A DNA stretch of 64,000 nucleotides from Paradesertivirga sp966210515 (GTDB lineage Bacteria; Bacteroidota; Bacteroidia; Sphingobacteriales; Sphingobacteriaceae), in the NCBI GenBank assembly GCA_966210515.1, contig CBIHLM010000011.1:1-64000 (forward strand), read 5' to 3'. How positions within the stretch are numbered: position 1 is the stretch's first letter; every line of letters starts with the position of its first letter. The notes below the pieces were generated by a model. The model was not told the DNA's origin, searched no databases, and worked only from the letters and a program-made list of their open reading frames with translations. This document shows, piece after piece, positions 44,690 to 53,354 of the stretch. A program made the position numbers and the translations under genes.

Positions 44690-45640
44690 TTAGAATCTAT
44701 AATAAATTGTCGCTGAGCCGTATTTATGCGCCCGGTTCTGCGTTTCTACATCTCTTGATTTAAAGGTGATGGCGAAGTTTAAGGTCCACCGATTGGTAGC
44801 ATAGTTTACTCCGAATTCCTGCGAATACTGAAATCTGTTGGGTTCGAAAACAGCCGGTCCCTTTTCTCCTGTAAACATTCCTCCCTGAATCGTGGCATCA
44901 TAAGCCACAAAATGCAGCATCGGCCGCGTGAAGAAAAAGATTTCTTTATCAGGTATGGAATCGCCCTTTAAGTTAGAGATTCTGCTGTGAGTGATTACAG
45001 ATTTAAAAAGCTGATTTATACGCCCTGCTCTGAAAAGAACCCCGGCACCTGCCCCGGCAAATGTATTACCAATATTGGCATAGGTGTTAAGAATGAAGTC
45101 ATTATTTCTCTGTGTTCGGGCAATTAGTCTTGTATACTTAAAGGATGAATTAACACCCATTTCGTTATTAACCTGGAATTCCCATCCTTTGATAGGATAA
45201 AATCCTATCACTTTGTGCAACCCCTCCTGAATATCTTCTCCAAGTGCATTTGGTCCTATTGTTCCGATGTTCAAAGCCAATTCAATGCTTTGTTCATTTT
45301 TGAACAGCCAGCTGAATTTACCACCTGCATATAAATAGGAAGCAAATGGACGATCTACATTCTGTATGTCTGAAATACTTCCCGTTTGCGGATTGAATAT
45401 GTACTGCCCGGCCTCAATCTCCCATATCTTTTTTGCGGTATGTTTCCAGGTGGTATCCTGTTTCAGCGCATGCCTGAAGCTTAGAAATAAACCATTTGTG
45501 TAGTATCGGTCCTGGCCTAGCGCTAAATAGGAATCGTTATCACTCCGAAATCCAAATTCATTCTTAAAATTGTTCCCCTGCGAGAAAATGCTATTTGAAA
45601 TTGTTAAGAGTAATATGCAGGTAAATAACAGGTGTTTCAT
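44690..45640 (-). CDS. LpxR-like outer-membrane lipid A deacylase (DUF2219)
   Basis: The 316-residue protein has a signal peptide (ending NSIFSQ) and a beta-barrel pattern ending in a C-terminal aromatic residue (ATIYYRF). The N-terminal NEFGFRSDNDSYLALGQDRYYTNGLFLSFRH matches the LpxR/DUF2219 signature, with Asn-Asp and Asp-Arg-YTNG residues near the calcium and active-site region. LpxR removes the 3'-acyloxyacyl chain of lipid A in Salmonella. Activity of this homologue is not shown; it may just be a barrel of the family. It lies 50 bases after lon beyond a hairpin. Confidence 0.8.
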   Translation of the reverse strand: MKHLLFTCILLLTISNSIFSQGNNFKNEFGFRSDNDSYLALGQDRYYTNGLFLSFRHALKQDTTWKHTAKKIWEIEAGQYIFNPQTGSISDIQNVDRPFASYLYAGGKFSWLFKNEQSIELALNIGTIGPNALGEDIQEGLHKVIGFYPIKGWEFQVNNEMGVNSSFKYTRLIARTQRNNDFILNTYANIGNTFAGAGAGVLFRAGRINQLFKSVITHSRISNLKGDSIPDKEIFFFTRPMLHFVAYDATIQGGMFTGEKGPAVFEPNRFQYSQEFGVNYATNRWTLNFAITFKSRDVETQNRAHKYGSATIYYRF

Positions 45641-45649
45641 TATTAAACG

Positions 45650-45679
45650 AATAAACCGGCCATATCGGCCGGCTTATTT
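45650..45679 (-). terminator. Hairpin between lon and the LpxR-like gene
   Basis: CCGGCC (45656-45661) and GGCCGG (45667-45672) form a GC-rich stem with a 5-base loop, flanked by AATAA and TTATT that nearly extend it. It lies just after the lon stop; the U-tract is weak, so some read-through is likely. Confidence 0.65.
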
Positions 45680-45689
45680 ATTAAAGTTT

Positions 45690-48158
45690 TCAATTTAAAA
45701 CATGAGTAACTGGTTCTTTGATATCTAAATCGATCGGATCCTTAACCTTTTCATTCGTTAAAGCCAGCTCTATGACCTCTTTCATTTCTTTTACGTAATG
45801 GAATCTTAAATCCTTGATGTAGTCTTCTTTAATTTCAAGAATATCTTTCTCATTAGACTTACTCAGAATAATTTCTTTGATATTCGCTCTTTTTGCTGCG
45901 AGAATTTTTTCCTTGATCCCTCCCACAGGCAAAACTTTCCCACGGAGGGTGATTTCACCCGTCATTGCCAGATGTTGTTTTACCCGGCGCTGAGTAAATG
46001 CGGACGTCAATGCGGTAAGCATCGTTATTCCTGCTGAAGGTCCATCTTTTGGTGTAGCGCCGGCCGGAACATGAACATGGACATCCCATAATTCGAACAA
46101 TCGATTATCGATATTGAACTTTGAAGCATGGGCACGAAGGAATGCCATCGCAATTGCTGCAGATTCTTTCATCACATCGCCCAGGTTTCCGGTAATAGTT
46201 AATTTGCCTTTTCCGGGACTTAAGCTTGCTTCAATAAAGAGAATGTCTCCGCCAACTTGGGTCCACGCCAAACCTGTAACTACACCTGCCACTTCGTTTC
46301 CTTCGTAAAGGTCTTTGTCGAAAATAGGGGCCCCTAAAATCGTTTCTACATCGTTGTTATTTAAAGCTGGAGTGTAATCTTCTTCCATTGCAATTTTTGT
46401 AGCAATACCACGCACTACCGACCCTATCTTTTTTTCTAAACCACGCACACCCGATTCCCTGGTATAATCTTCGATGATTTTTTCAATAACCGAAGGTTTT
46501 AAGCCGACATTTTTTTTACTTAGGCCATGTTGTTCAAGTTGCTTAGGTAATAAATGTTGTTTCGCTATTTCTATCTTTTCTTCAATAGTATAACCATTCA
46601 CCTCAATTATCTCCATCCGGTCGAGCAACGCTGGCTGAATATTGCTTAGAGAATTGGCTGTAGCAATAAACATCACGTTAGACAAGTCGTAATCAAGCTC
46701 AACATAATGATCGTAGAATGCGTTGTTTTGTTCGGGATCGAGCACTTCTAACAGTGCAGAAGATGGGTCGCCCCGAAAATCATTGCCCACTTTATCAATC
46801 TCATCCAGAACAAAAACTGCGTTCGATGCACCCGCTTTTTTCAAAGATTGGATAATTCGGCCCGGCATGGCTCCGATATAAGTTTTTCGATGACCACGAA
46901 TTTCTGCTTCATCCCGGATTCCGCCTAAAGCCATTCTGACATATTTTCTTCCTAAAGCTTTTGCAATCGACTTACCCAGAGATGTTTTACCTACTCCCGG
47001 AGGGCCTGCCAGACAAAGAATTGGCGCTTTCATGTTGTTCCTCAACTTCAAAACAGCCAGGTATTCAATAATGCGTTTTTTTACTTTGTCGAGCCCAAAA
47101 TGGTCTTTTTCAAGAATCCGCTGTGCACGTTTAAGGTCAAAATTGTCTTTCGTGAATTCATTCCACGGAAGATCTAACAACAATTCGAGGTAGTTCACCT
47201 GCACTGAGTATTCGGCGGCGGCAGGGTTCATTCTGGCCAGTTTATCCAGTTCTTTAGAAAAGTGATCGTTTACCTCTTTTGACCATTTCTTTTTTGCTCC
47301 CCGCTGTCTTAAATTATCCAATTCTAAATCGGGAGAATTTCCGCCCAATTCTTCCTGAATAGTTTTTAACTGCTGATTTAAGAAATAATCGCGTTGTTGT
47401 TTGTCCAGATCGGTTCTTACTTTTGTTTGAATCTGATTTCTCAGTTCAAGCATCTGAAGTTCTATAGTAAGATGTTCAAGCACCATTCTGGCACGATCGT
47501 GCAAATTCGCAACTTCTAACATTTGCTGCTTGACTGCAACGTCCGCATTCATATTAGACGAAATAAAGTTTATAAGAAACGATGTGCTTTCTATATTTTT
47601 TATCGCGATACCAGCTTCACTCGGGATATTAGGAGAGAGCTGAATAATCTGCATTGCAAGCTCTTTTACAGAGGCAACAACAGCTTTAAACTCTTTGTCT
47701 GTTTTGGGCTTAATCTCCTCAAACTTATTTATAGTTGCTTTGATATACGGTTCGCTTTGAACTTCTTCTCCTAATCTAAAACGCTGTTTACCCTGAATAA
47801 TCACGGTCGTGCTGCCATCAGGCATTTGCAGCATTTTTATAATTAACGCAACAGTACCCACATCATTAAGTTGTTCGAAGGTCGGATCTTCAATGGCTAC
47901 ATCCCGTTGCGAAACAACACCTATCGTGCGATCCCCTTTATAAGCATCCTTAATAAGTTTAATAGATTTGTCTCTGCCAACTGTAATCGGAATGACTACT
48001 CCGGGAAACAATACGGTGTTGCGCAATGGCAGAATCGATAGTGTTTCAGGCGTTGCTTCATTGTTCATTTCCTCTTCGTCTTCCTGAGACATTAAGGGAA
48101 AGAACTCTGTATCTTCATTAATTATTGGTAATGTTTGATTAAAATCAAAGTTGCTCAT
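45690..48158 (-). CDS. lon: ATP-dependent protease La (Lon)
   Basis: The 822-residue cytoplasmic protease has the Lon N-domain (LSILPLRNTVLFPGVVIPITVGRDKS), a coiled helical region, the AAA+ module with Walker A GPPGVGKTS (about 385-395), Walker B VFVLDEIDKV, and the Lon-type protease domain. The Ser-Lys dyad lies in KDGPSAGITM and GKVLPVGGIKEKILAA. All catalytic parts are intact. An acidic extension (EDEEEMNNE-like) precedes the N-domain, as in other Bacteroidota. It degrades misfolded and short-lived regulatory proteins. It is monocistronic, with a GAAAGGA-type purine tract near its start. Confidence 0.97.
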   Translation of the reverse strand: MSNFDFNQTLPIINEDTEFFPLMSQEDEEEMNNEATPETLSILPLRNTVLFPGVVIPITVGRDKSIKLIKDAYKGDRTIGVVSQRDVAIEDPTFEQLNDVGTVALIIKMLQMPDGSTTVIIQGKQRFRLGEEVQSEPYIKATINKFEEIKPKTDKEFKAVVASVKELAMQIIQLSPNIPSEAGIAIKNIESTSFLINFISSNMNADVAVKQQMLEVANLHDRARMVLEHLTIELQMLELRNQIQTKVRTDLDKQQRDYFLNQQLKTIQEELGGNSPDLELDNLRQRGAKKKWSKEVNDHFSKELDKLARMNPAAAEYSVQVNYLELLLDLPWNEFTKDNFDLKRAQRILEKDHFGLDKVKKRIIEYLAVLKLRNNMKAPILCLAGPPGVGKTSLGKSIAKALGRKYVRMALGGIRDEAEIRGHRKTYIGAMPGRIIQSLKKAGASNAVFVLDEIDKVGNDFRGDPSSALLEVLDPEQNNAFYDHYVELDYDLSNVMFIATANSLSNIQPALLDRMEIIEVNGYTIEEKIEIAKQHLLPKQLEQHGLSKKNVGLKPSVIEKIIEDYTRESGVRGLEKKIGSVVRGIATKIAMEEDYTPALNNNDVETILGAPIFDKDLYEGNEVAGVVTGLAWTQVGGDILFIEASLSPGKGKLTITGNLGDVMKESAAIAMAFLRAHASKFNIDNRLFELWDVHVHVPAGATPKDGPSAGITMLTALTSAFTQRRVKQHLAMTGEITLRGKVLPVGGIKEKILAAKRANIKEIILSKSNEKDILEIKEDYIKDLRFHYVKEMKEVIELALTNEKVKDPIDLDIKEPVTHVLN

Positions 48159-48510
48159 GCATTTCCTTTCTCAACGTCAAATTGACAGTGAATCTTTTTT
48201 TGCTGGGTGAATATTCTGAATCCTCATAGTGTGCAATGCTTATGCCAATCAAATTAATTGTCTTTATTAAATAAAAAGAAGTTGCATAACGCCTGTTAGA
48301 GATGTTTTAAACATTGTGTACTGAAGTTTTGCTGTTAAAACGTCAGGCTTAACAACAATTCTTTTTTAAACAAAGAAACAAAATAATTAACCTTGTGTAT
48401 TAATACATTCTTCAATTCGTTGTAATAATATTAATTATGTACCGGAGAATCGAATTAGACTAATATTAAAATTTATGCGTTTCAGCAACAAGTCAACATA
48501 CAAATATCAA
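48159..48510. other. AT-rich divergent intergenic region between lon and the TPR gene
   Basis: About 350 bases contain no recognisable gene, tRNA or strong hairpin. The segment is very AT-rich. No perfect TAnnTTTG was found close to either gene. A heat-shock or other operator for lon cannot be named from sequence alone. Confidence 0.4.
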
Positions 48511-49149
48511 ATGAAAGTAATAACCTCTCTTTTTTCTTTAATGTTATTTTTTATAAGCTTTTCTAATGCACAGCAGAGTTCAGAATCAACTAATCCGCAC
48601 GTGCGCCTGGGTCACAAAGCTGTTTTAGACGGAGATTTTAAAACTGCAGTGATTCAACTTGAGAAGTCTTTGCCTGCAGAAGCAAATAATGCTGACGTTT
48701 TATATATGCTGGCGTATTCTTATTATCATTCAGGTGATTTCCAAAAATCAATAAGCACATTCGGGAGGGTTATATCTCTGCGTCCGAATGATGTTTCGTC
48801 TTACTATTATCGTGGAAAGGCAAGGAACGTTTTAGGTGCTCAGATGAACAGTTCTTTAACACCTCTTGAGCGCGATAAAATACTGTCTGCCAGTATAAAA
48901 GACTATTCTAAAGCCATTGAACTAAATCCAGAGGATAAAAAGCTATACCAAAACAGAGCTATTGCGTATCGTGATTATGCTATTTTAAAAGGTCAAAAAA
49001 ATCCGAAAGTTTATGATAAAGGGGCAGCATTAACCTCTTATAAATCGTGTATAAACGATTTTCAAAGAGTGCTTGACTCAAATCCTGGCAGAAAAGACAT
49101 CATGGACGAATTGAAGAAAGCCAGGGTTTACATGACCAACCTCGAATAA
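48511..49149 (+). CDS. Secreted tetratricopeptide repeat protein
   Basis: From ATG 48511 (an upstream in-frame ATG at 48475 would add 12 polar residues before the signal peptide) the protein has 212 residues. A signal peptide (VITSLFSLMLFFISFSNAQQ) is followed by about three to four TPR units: VRLGHKAVLDGDFKTAVIQLEKSL, VLYMLAYSYYHSGDFQKSISTFGRVI, SYYYRGKARNVLG and YSKAIELNPEDKKLYQNRAIAYRDYA. TPRs form helical scaffolds for protein contacts, so it probably acts as an adaptor in the periplasm. No partner is indicated by neighbours. Confidence 0.82.
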   Translation: MKVITSLFSLMLFFISFSNAQQSSESTNPHVRLGHKAVLDGDFKTAVIQLEKSLPAEANNADVLYMLAYSYYHSGDFQKSISTFGRVISLRPNDVSSYYYRGKARNVLGAQMNSSLTPLERDKILSASIKDYSKAIELNPEDKKLYQNRAIAYRDYAILKGQKNPKVYDKGAALTSYKSCINDFQRVLDSNPGRKDIMDELKKARVYMTNLE

Positions 49150-49162
49150 AACATAAACTTCT

Positions 49163-49170
49163 TAACTTTG
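49163..49170 (+). promoter_or_regulatory. Predicted -7 element TAACTTTG
   Basis: A perfect TAnnTTTG lies 25 bases before the ATG at 49196, and is followed at once by an inverted repeat covering the predicted transcription start. Confidence 0.5.
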
Positions 49171-49189
49171 ATTGACCCTATTGGTCAAT
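49171..49189 (+). repeat. Inverted repeat ATTGACC-N5-GGTCAAT at the predicted transcription start
   Basis: Perfect 7-bp arms (49171-49177 and 49183-49189) with a 5-base spacer directly adjoin the -7 element. A repressor bound here would block initiation; the transcribed RNA would also fold at its 5' end. No cognate regulator is visible nearby. Confidence 0.6.
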
Positions 49190-49195
49190 CATTTT

Positions 49196-49588
49196 ATGAA
49201 ATCAGTTCGAAAGTTCGAAAACCTTCACATCTTTCTGTGGCTACTTAAAGACACCTGCTGGGTGATGGAATTAAAGGCCCTGGGTATGTTTATGATACTT
49301 CCTACCGTAGCTGTCGCGATGATGATCACTATTAAAACGCGAAAGGTAAATACAGAGCTGTTTCACAATCTTGCTGTTTGTTGTTGGATACTCGCCAATA
49401 GTATTTGGATGACGGGAGAGTTTTTTTTCGATGATACATTCCGACCTTATGCTACGGTATTCTTTATTATCGGATTGTCAATAATGAGCTACTATTATTT
49501 ATTTCTACAGCACAAAGCTGTGAAATTACATGCTGAGAAGAGTTTGCAGAAAGAAGCGAGCGTTTCTGTTTTAGAATCTACCGGGTAA
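49196..49588 (+). CDS. Conserved small membrane protein, three to four helices
   Basis: From ATG 49196 the protein has 130 residues (the longer TTG-initiated frame would run through the promoter-proximal palindrome). It reads SVRKFENLHIFLWLLKDTCWVMELKALG, then hydrophobic helices MFMILPTVAVAMMITI, NLAVCCWILANSIWMTGEFFF and YATVFFIIGLSIMSYYYLF, and a charged C-terminal tail. The aromatic-rich, charge-bearing helices suggest a conserved membrane family, but I cannot name its function. Its 3' end overlaps the convergent CAP-domain gene by 11 bases. Confidence 0.75.
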   Translation: MKSVRKFENLHIFLWLLKDTCWVMELKALGMFMILPTVAVAMMITIKTRKVNTELFHNLAVCCWILANSIWMTGEFFFDDTFRPYATVFFIIGLSIMSYYYLFLQHKAVKLHAEKSLQKEASVSVLESTG

Positions 49589-50147
49589 ACCGTCTCGGAA
49601 ACGGAACTCTTCCTCCAAAATCCTGTACCCAATAATAGTTTTGCATAGCTATCCCCACCTCCTTAAATGCAGGACTCATTATATTTTTACAGTGACCGGG
49701 ACTATTTAACCAGCCTTGCATTACTTCTCTTATTGTTCTTTGGTTGAACGCAATGTTTTCCCCGATAGTGAAGCTTTGAAATCCTGAGTAAGTATAACCC
49801 GCGGCAGTTATGCGATCTTTAATTTTATCCCCATTTTTACTTACATGGCTAAAGTATCTATTCCTTGCCATGTCCTGAGCATGACCTAAAGCTGATAACT
49901 GTAATTGTGTATTCCATATTAACGGTTCAACAGGAGGCATGTATTTGTCTCCGCATTTGCAACCTTCAGCTCGTGCCTTGTTGATTTGTTTAAGAAACTC
50001 TTTCTCGAAATCCACCACATTATTAAAAGAGCTTCTGCTGGTAGATTTAATCGCTGCAGTAGTTTTGACGGCAGATGTTTGAGGTTTTTCGGCGGCACAA
50101 GATGTACCTATTAAAAGTGCCAGTGATCCTAAAAATATATTCTTCAT
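49578..50147 (-). CDS. CAP/SCP-domain lipoprotein
   Basis: The 189-residue product has a lipoprotein signal (LLIGTSC). The CAP (SCP/PR1) domain covers about 48-180, with FLKQINKARAEG, LSALGHAQDMARNRYFSHVSKNG, FTIGENIAFN and GWLNSPGHCKNIMSPAFKEVGIAM; the histidines and glutamate of the CAP cavity (SHV, GEN, GHC) are present. Bacterial CAP proteins are secreted, but their activity is rarely known. A pair of cysteines (CKCGD) follows the first helix. It overlaps tail-to-tail with the membrane protein and has a palindrome before its start. Confidence 0.87.
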   Translation of the reverse strand: MKNIFLGSLALLIGTSCAAEKPQTSAVKTTAAIKSTSRSSFNNVVDFEKEFLKQINKARAEGCKCGDKYMPPVEPLIWNTQLQLSALGHAQDMARNRYFSHVSKNGDKIKDRITAAGYTYSGFQSFTIGENIAFNQRTIREVMQGWLNSPGHCKNIMSPAFKEVGIAMQNYYWVQDFGGRVPFPRRFTR

Positions 50148-50154
50148 AATACCC

Positions 50155-50168
50155 TTTCATCAATGAAA
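50155..50168 (-). repeat. Palindrome TTTCAT-N2-ATGAAA upstream of the CAP-domain gene
   Basis: Perfect 6-bp arms with a 2-base spacer lie 7 bases upstream of the CAP-domain start codon. It could be an operator or a small hairpin near the start. Confidence 0.4.
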
Positions 50169-50192
50169 CGTAGCTATAAAGCATTTATTGGA

Positions 50193-50723
50193 TTACCTGC
50201 TAAAACGAGCGGATATTGCGAATTGATTTTCTCCAATTACCTGAACATTTTGCTTTTTATTTATAGTATAAAGCGAGTCCGGATAATAACTTAATTTTTC
50301 GGTTGAGGTATAAAGGAGATTTGATGTTTTATTGAAAATAATGATTTGATCAATTTGTCCTTTTTCAGAATGATGGATCTTTATTTTTCTAGTCTTTAGA
50401 TCACTATCAGTAGAAATATACTCCACAGAAGATCCATTTTTTCTAACTATGTAGCTGTTGTTCCAGGCGGGCTTATTAATGTCAGATTCAGTGAAAAGTT
50501 CTAATTCTGATTTCCAGTCTGGTATGTTTACCCATTTTTTTTCGACCTGAGAGTTTTGGGAGACTGTTTTGTAAATTGCAGGGTTTTGCTTTTGAAGTCT
50601 TAGTGCTTCTTTTTCAAAATAGCCACGAATATCAAAGTATTTACCCGGTATGTTCTTCGAGTCTTCCTTTGCGCCGCAGGCACCAAGGAAGACTAAAAGA
50701 ATAAATGCAAATGAATGCTTCAT
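50193..50723 (-). CDS. Hypothetical lipoprotein
   Basis: This 176-residue lipoprotein (signal LLVFLGAC, then GAKEDSKN) has a mature part that begins IPGKYFDIRGYFEKEALRLQKQNP and continues with alternating beta strands. No enzyme motif or family is recognised. It starts 4 bases after the gpmI stop, so it is the second gene of that operon, although a link to glycolysis is not evident. Confidence 0.72.
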   Translation of the reverse strand: MKHSFAFILLVFLGACGAKEDSKNIPGKYFDIRGYFEKEALRLQKQNPAIYKTVSQNSQVEKKWVNIPDWKSELELFTESDINKPAWNNSYIVRKNGSSVEYISTDSDLKTRKIKIHHSEKGQIDQIIIFNKTSNLLYTSTEKLSYYPDSLYTINKKQNVQVIGENQFAISARFSR

Positions 50724-50727
50724 ATAA

Positions 50728-52248
50728 CTAAACCAGGATATTTCCGGTCATACTTTCGGGTATTGGCACATCTAGAATTTTTAGAACAGTTGGACCGATA
50801 TCGCCAAGCTTGCCATTCCTTATGTTTTTATAGTCTTTATCAATTAAGATGCACGGGACGAGGTTGGTTGTATGCGCTGTATTTGGCGATCCGTCTTCAT
50901 TGATCATGAAATCAGCATTCCCGTGGTCGGCAATGATAATGAATGAATAGCCGTTTTTTAGTCCGCATTCCACAACCGTCTGCAAACAACTATCAACTGT
51001 TTCAACAGCTTTAACTACGGCCTCAAAAACGCCCGTATGGCCTACCATATCTGGATTGGCGAAGTTCAGGCAAACAAAATCGGGTTTGTTTGTGTCAAAA
51101 TCTTCGCAAATAGCATCCCTGATGCCTTTTGCGCTCATTTCCGGCTGTAAATCATAGGTTGCCACCTTCGGTGACGGCACGAGCAAGCGTCGTTCGCCTA
51201 CAAATTCTTTTTCCCTGCCTCCTGAAAAGAAAAATGTAACATGGGGATACTTTTCGGTCTCAGCTATTCTCACTTGAGTCTTACCGTGTCTTTCTAAAAC
51301 CTCTCCAAGTGTTTCAGTCAGATCGTCTTTAGTAAATACAACTTTCACATTTTTAAATGTTTCGTCGTAAGTGGTCATAGTAATGTATTTTAGGCTTAAA
51401 GGCTCCATTTGATACTCTGGAAAAGCCTTTTGAGTAAGCGCCTGAGTTATTTCACGACCACGATCTGTTCGGAAGTTGAAGCAGATCACAACATCGTCAG
51501 GCTGTATAATTGCCAGAGCTTGATTATTTGAATTTACCTTTACGATAGGATTCATAAACTCATCAGTTATACCCTGATTGTATTGTTCCTTTATGGTTGA
51601 AAGCAGGTCAGTTGATTTAGCGCCGATGGCATTAACCATCACATCATATGCTTGTTTAACTCTTTCCCATCTGTTATCTCTATCCATGGCATAATAGCGG
51701 CCAACCAAAGAAGCGATTTTAACTGGAGAATTAGCCAGGTAGCCTTCAAGGTCACTGATGTAGTTTATCCCTGAGTTTGGATCGGTATCTCTGCCATCAA
51801 GAAAGCCATGAATAAAAACTTTATCCAGGTTATAGCTTGTTGCAGCATCACATAATCCTCTAAGGTGTTTTGTATGAGAATGAACTCCCCCATCAGATAC
51901 TAATCCGATGAAGTGAACTTGCTTATTTTCTTTTTTAGCGTATTCAAAAGCTTCTTTTAAAATCGGATTGGACACTAATTCGCCATCTTCGACAGCTTTG
52001 TGAATTCGGCCCAGCTCCTGGTAAACCACACGTCCTGCACCCAGATTCATATGTCCAACCTCCGAATTTCCCATTTGTCCTTCAGGTAATCCAACAGCCA
52101 TACCCGAAGCTTCGAGTGTAGAGTTAGGATAGTCTGCAATCAGTTTATCAAAAAAAGGTGTATTCGCTGCAACGATGGCGTTAGACTTGTCGGTTTTACC
52201 ATATCCCCAGCCATCAAGAATAATAAGTGCTAATTTTTTATTTTCCAC
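50728..52248 (-). CDS. gpmI: 2,3-bisphosphoglycerate-independent phosphoglycerate mutase
   Basis: The 506-residue enzyme interconverts 3- and 2-phosphoglycerate using two manganese ions and a serine intermediate. It starts with GTG (MENKKLALIILDGWGYG). GQMGNSEVGHMNLGAGR holds the catalytic serine; GLVSDGGVHSHTKHL, FLDGRDTDPNSG, GRYYAMDRDNRW, NFRTDRGREI, NFANPDMVGHTG and ADHGNADFM give the substrate and metal ligands. Length is normal. A perfect TAAGTTTG is 4 bases before the GTG. Confidence 0.97.
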   Translation of the reverse strand: MENKKLALIILDGWGYGKTDKSNAIVAANTPFFDKLIADYPNSTLEASGMAVGLPEGQMGNSEVGHMNLGAGRVVYQELGRIHKAVEDGELVSNPILKEAFEYAKKENKQVHFIGLVSDGGVHSHTKHLRGLCDAATSYNLDKVFIHGFLDGRDTDPNSGINYISDLEGYLANSPVKIASLVGRYYAMDRDNRWERVKQAYDVMVNAIGAKSTDLLSTIKEQYNQGITDEFMNPIVKVNSNNQALAIIQPDDVVICFNFRTDRGREITQALTQKAFPEYQMEPLSLKYITMTTYDETFKNVKVVFTKDDLTETLGEVLERHGKTQVRIAETEKYPHVTFFFSGGREKEFVGERRLLVPSPKVATYDLQPEMSAKGIRDAICEDFDTNKPDFVCLNFANPDMVGHTGVFEAVVKAVETVDSCLQTVVECGLKNGYSFIIIADHGNADFMINEDGSPNTAHTTNLVPCILIDKDYKNIRNGKLGDIGPTVLKILDVPIPESMTGNILV

Positions 52249-52252
52249 GGTG

Positions 52253-52260
52253 CAAACTTA
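52253..52260 (-). promoter_or_regulatory. Predicted -7 element TAAGTTTG for gpmI
   Basis: Perfect minus-strand TAnnTTTG, 4 bases before the GTG start at 52248, predicting a leaderless message that begins with GTG. Confidence 0.5.
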
Positions 52261-52424
52261 CATAAAATTGAGGTTTTGGGTTTGACTAAAAACAAATTCT
52301 AAATTGATATCGATCTTTTATTATTTGTGGCGTATTCTGAAAGAGATCCACAAGTCTGGTATTAGCTTATTGCTGGGATTAAATATTTCCAAAACGAACA
52401 AATCTACAATCCCGGTGTATTTCT

Positions 52425-52432
52425 TATTTTTG
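52425..52432 (+). promoter_or_regulatory. Predicted -7 element TATTTTTG for nadC
   Basis: Perfect TAnnTTTG, 5 bases before the nadC ATG at 52438. If transcription starts 4-6 bases downstream, the mRNA begins at the start codon. Confidence 0.5.
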
Positions 52433-52437
52433 CGCCA

Positions 52438-53298
52438 ATGATTATGGAAATCGACAAAGAACAACTACATAAATTTATTGCTGATGCACTTAGTGAAGAT
52501 ATTGGAGAGGGCGACCATACGTCTTTGGCAACAATTCCGAAAGGTCAGCAAGGAAGTGCAAAACTTCTTATTAAAGAGTCGGGTGTTATCGCCGGCGTGG
52601 AAGTAGCCCTGGAAATATTTAGACAAGTTGATCCGGATTTGCATATTGAAGTCCTGATTAATGACGGAGCGGACGTTACGTCAGGTGACATTGTACTCAG
52701 TGTCACGGGGAGCAGTCACTCTATTTTAACAGCCGAGCGCCTGGTTTTAAATACAATGCAGCGCATGAGCGGGATAGCTTCGACTACAAGGCGCATTACT
52801 GATTTGTTAAAAGATACTAAGACGAAAGTGCTTGATACCCGCAAGACTACTCCGAATATGCGTTTTCTTGAAAAACTTGCTGTGAAAATAGGAGGAGGGG
52901 TGAATCATCGTTTCGGTCTGTACGATATGATTCTGATTAAAGACAATCATGTTGATTATGCAGGAGGAATCTCGCAGGCGTTAAACGCTGCCAAAAAATA
53001 TATTGAAGAGAATCAAAAGAATATTCAGGTAGAAATTGAGGTGCGGAATCTTGACGAATTAGCCGATGTAATTGCATGCGGAGAGGTAGACAGAATATTA
53101 CTTGATAATTTCAATTTCGAGACATTGAGGGCTGCCGTAAAGCTGGTTGACGGACGATTTATTACAGAAGCCTCTGGAGGTATAACTGAAGAAAATGTTT
53201 TAGAATACGCCCGTTGTGGGGTCGACTTCGTTTCTATGGGTGCATTAACCCATTCGGTTAAAAGTCTGGACATGAGCTTGAAAGCTGTTAAAAACTAA
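52438..53298 (+). CDS. nadC: Nicotinate-nucleotide pyrophosphorylase (carboxylating)
   Basis: This 286-residue enzyme turns quinolinate and PRPP into nicotinate mononucleotide in NAD synthesis. Motifs: LSEDIGEGDHTS, TAERLVLNTMQRMSGIAS, VLDTRKTTPNMRFLEKLAVKIGGGVNHRFGLYDMILIKDNH (catalytic lysines and arginines), IEVEVRN-like IEIEVRNLDE, LLDNF and EASGGITEENV. Length and motifs are complete. A second ATG two codons in is an alternative start. It may be co-transcribed with plsY, 56 bases downstream. Confidence 0.96.
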   Translation: MIMEIDKEQLHKFIADALSEDIGEGDHTSLATIPKGQQGSAKLLIKESGVIAGVEVALEIFRQVDPDLHIEVLINDGADVTSGDIVLSVTGSSHSILTAERLVLNTMQRMSGIASTTRRITDLLKDTKTKVLDTRKTTPNMRFLEKLAVKIGGGVNHRFGLYDMILIKDNHVDYAGGISQALNAAKKYIEENQKNIQVEIEVRNLDELADVIACGEVDRILLDNFNFETLRAAVKLVDGRFITEASGGITEENVLEYARCGVDFVSMGALTHSVKSLDMSLKAVKN

Positions 53299-53354
53299 AT
53301 TAAGGAGAGTTTTGCATGAATTTGGCATTGCTTTTTTTTAATATTGTAACCTGA

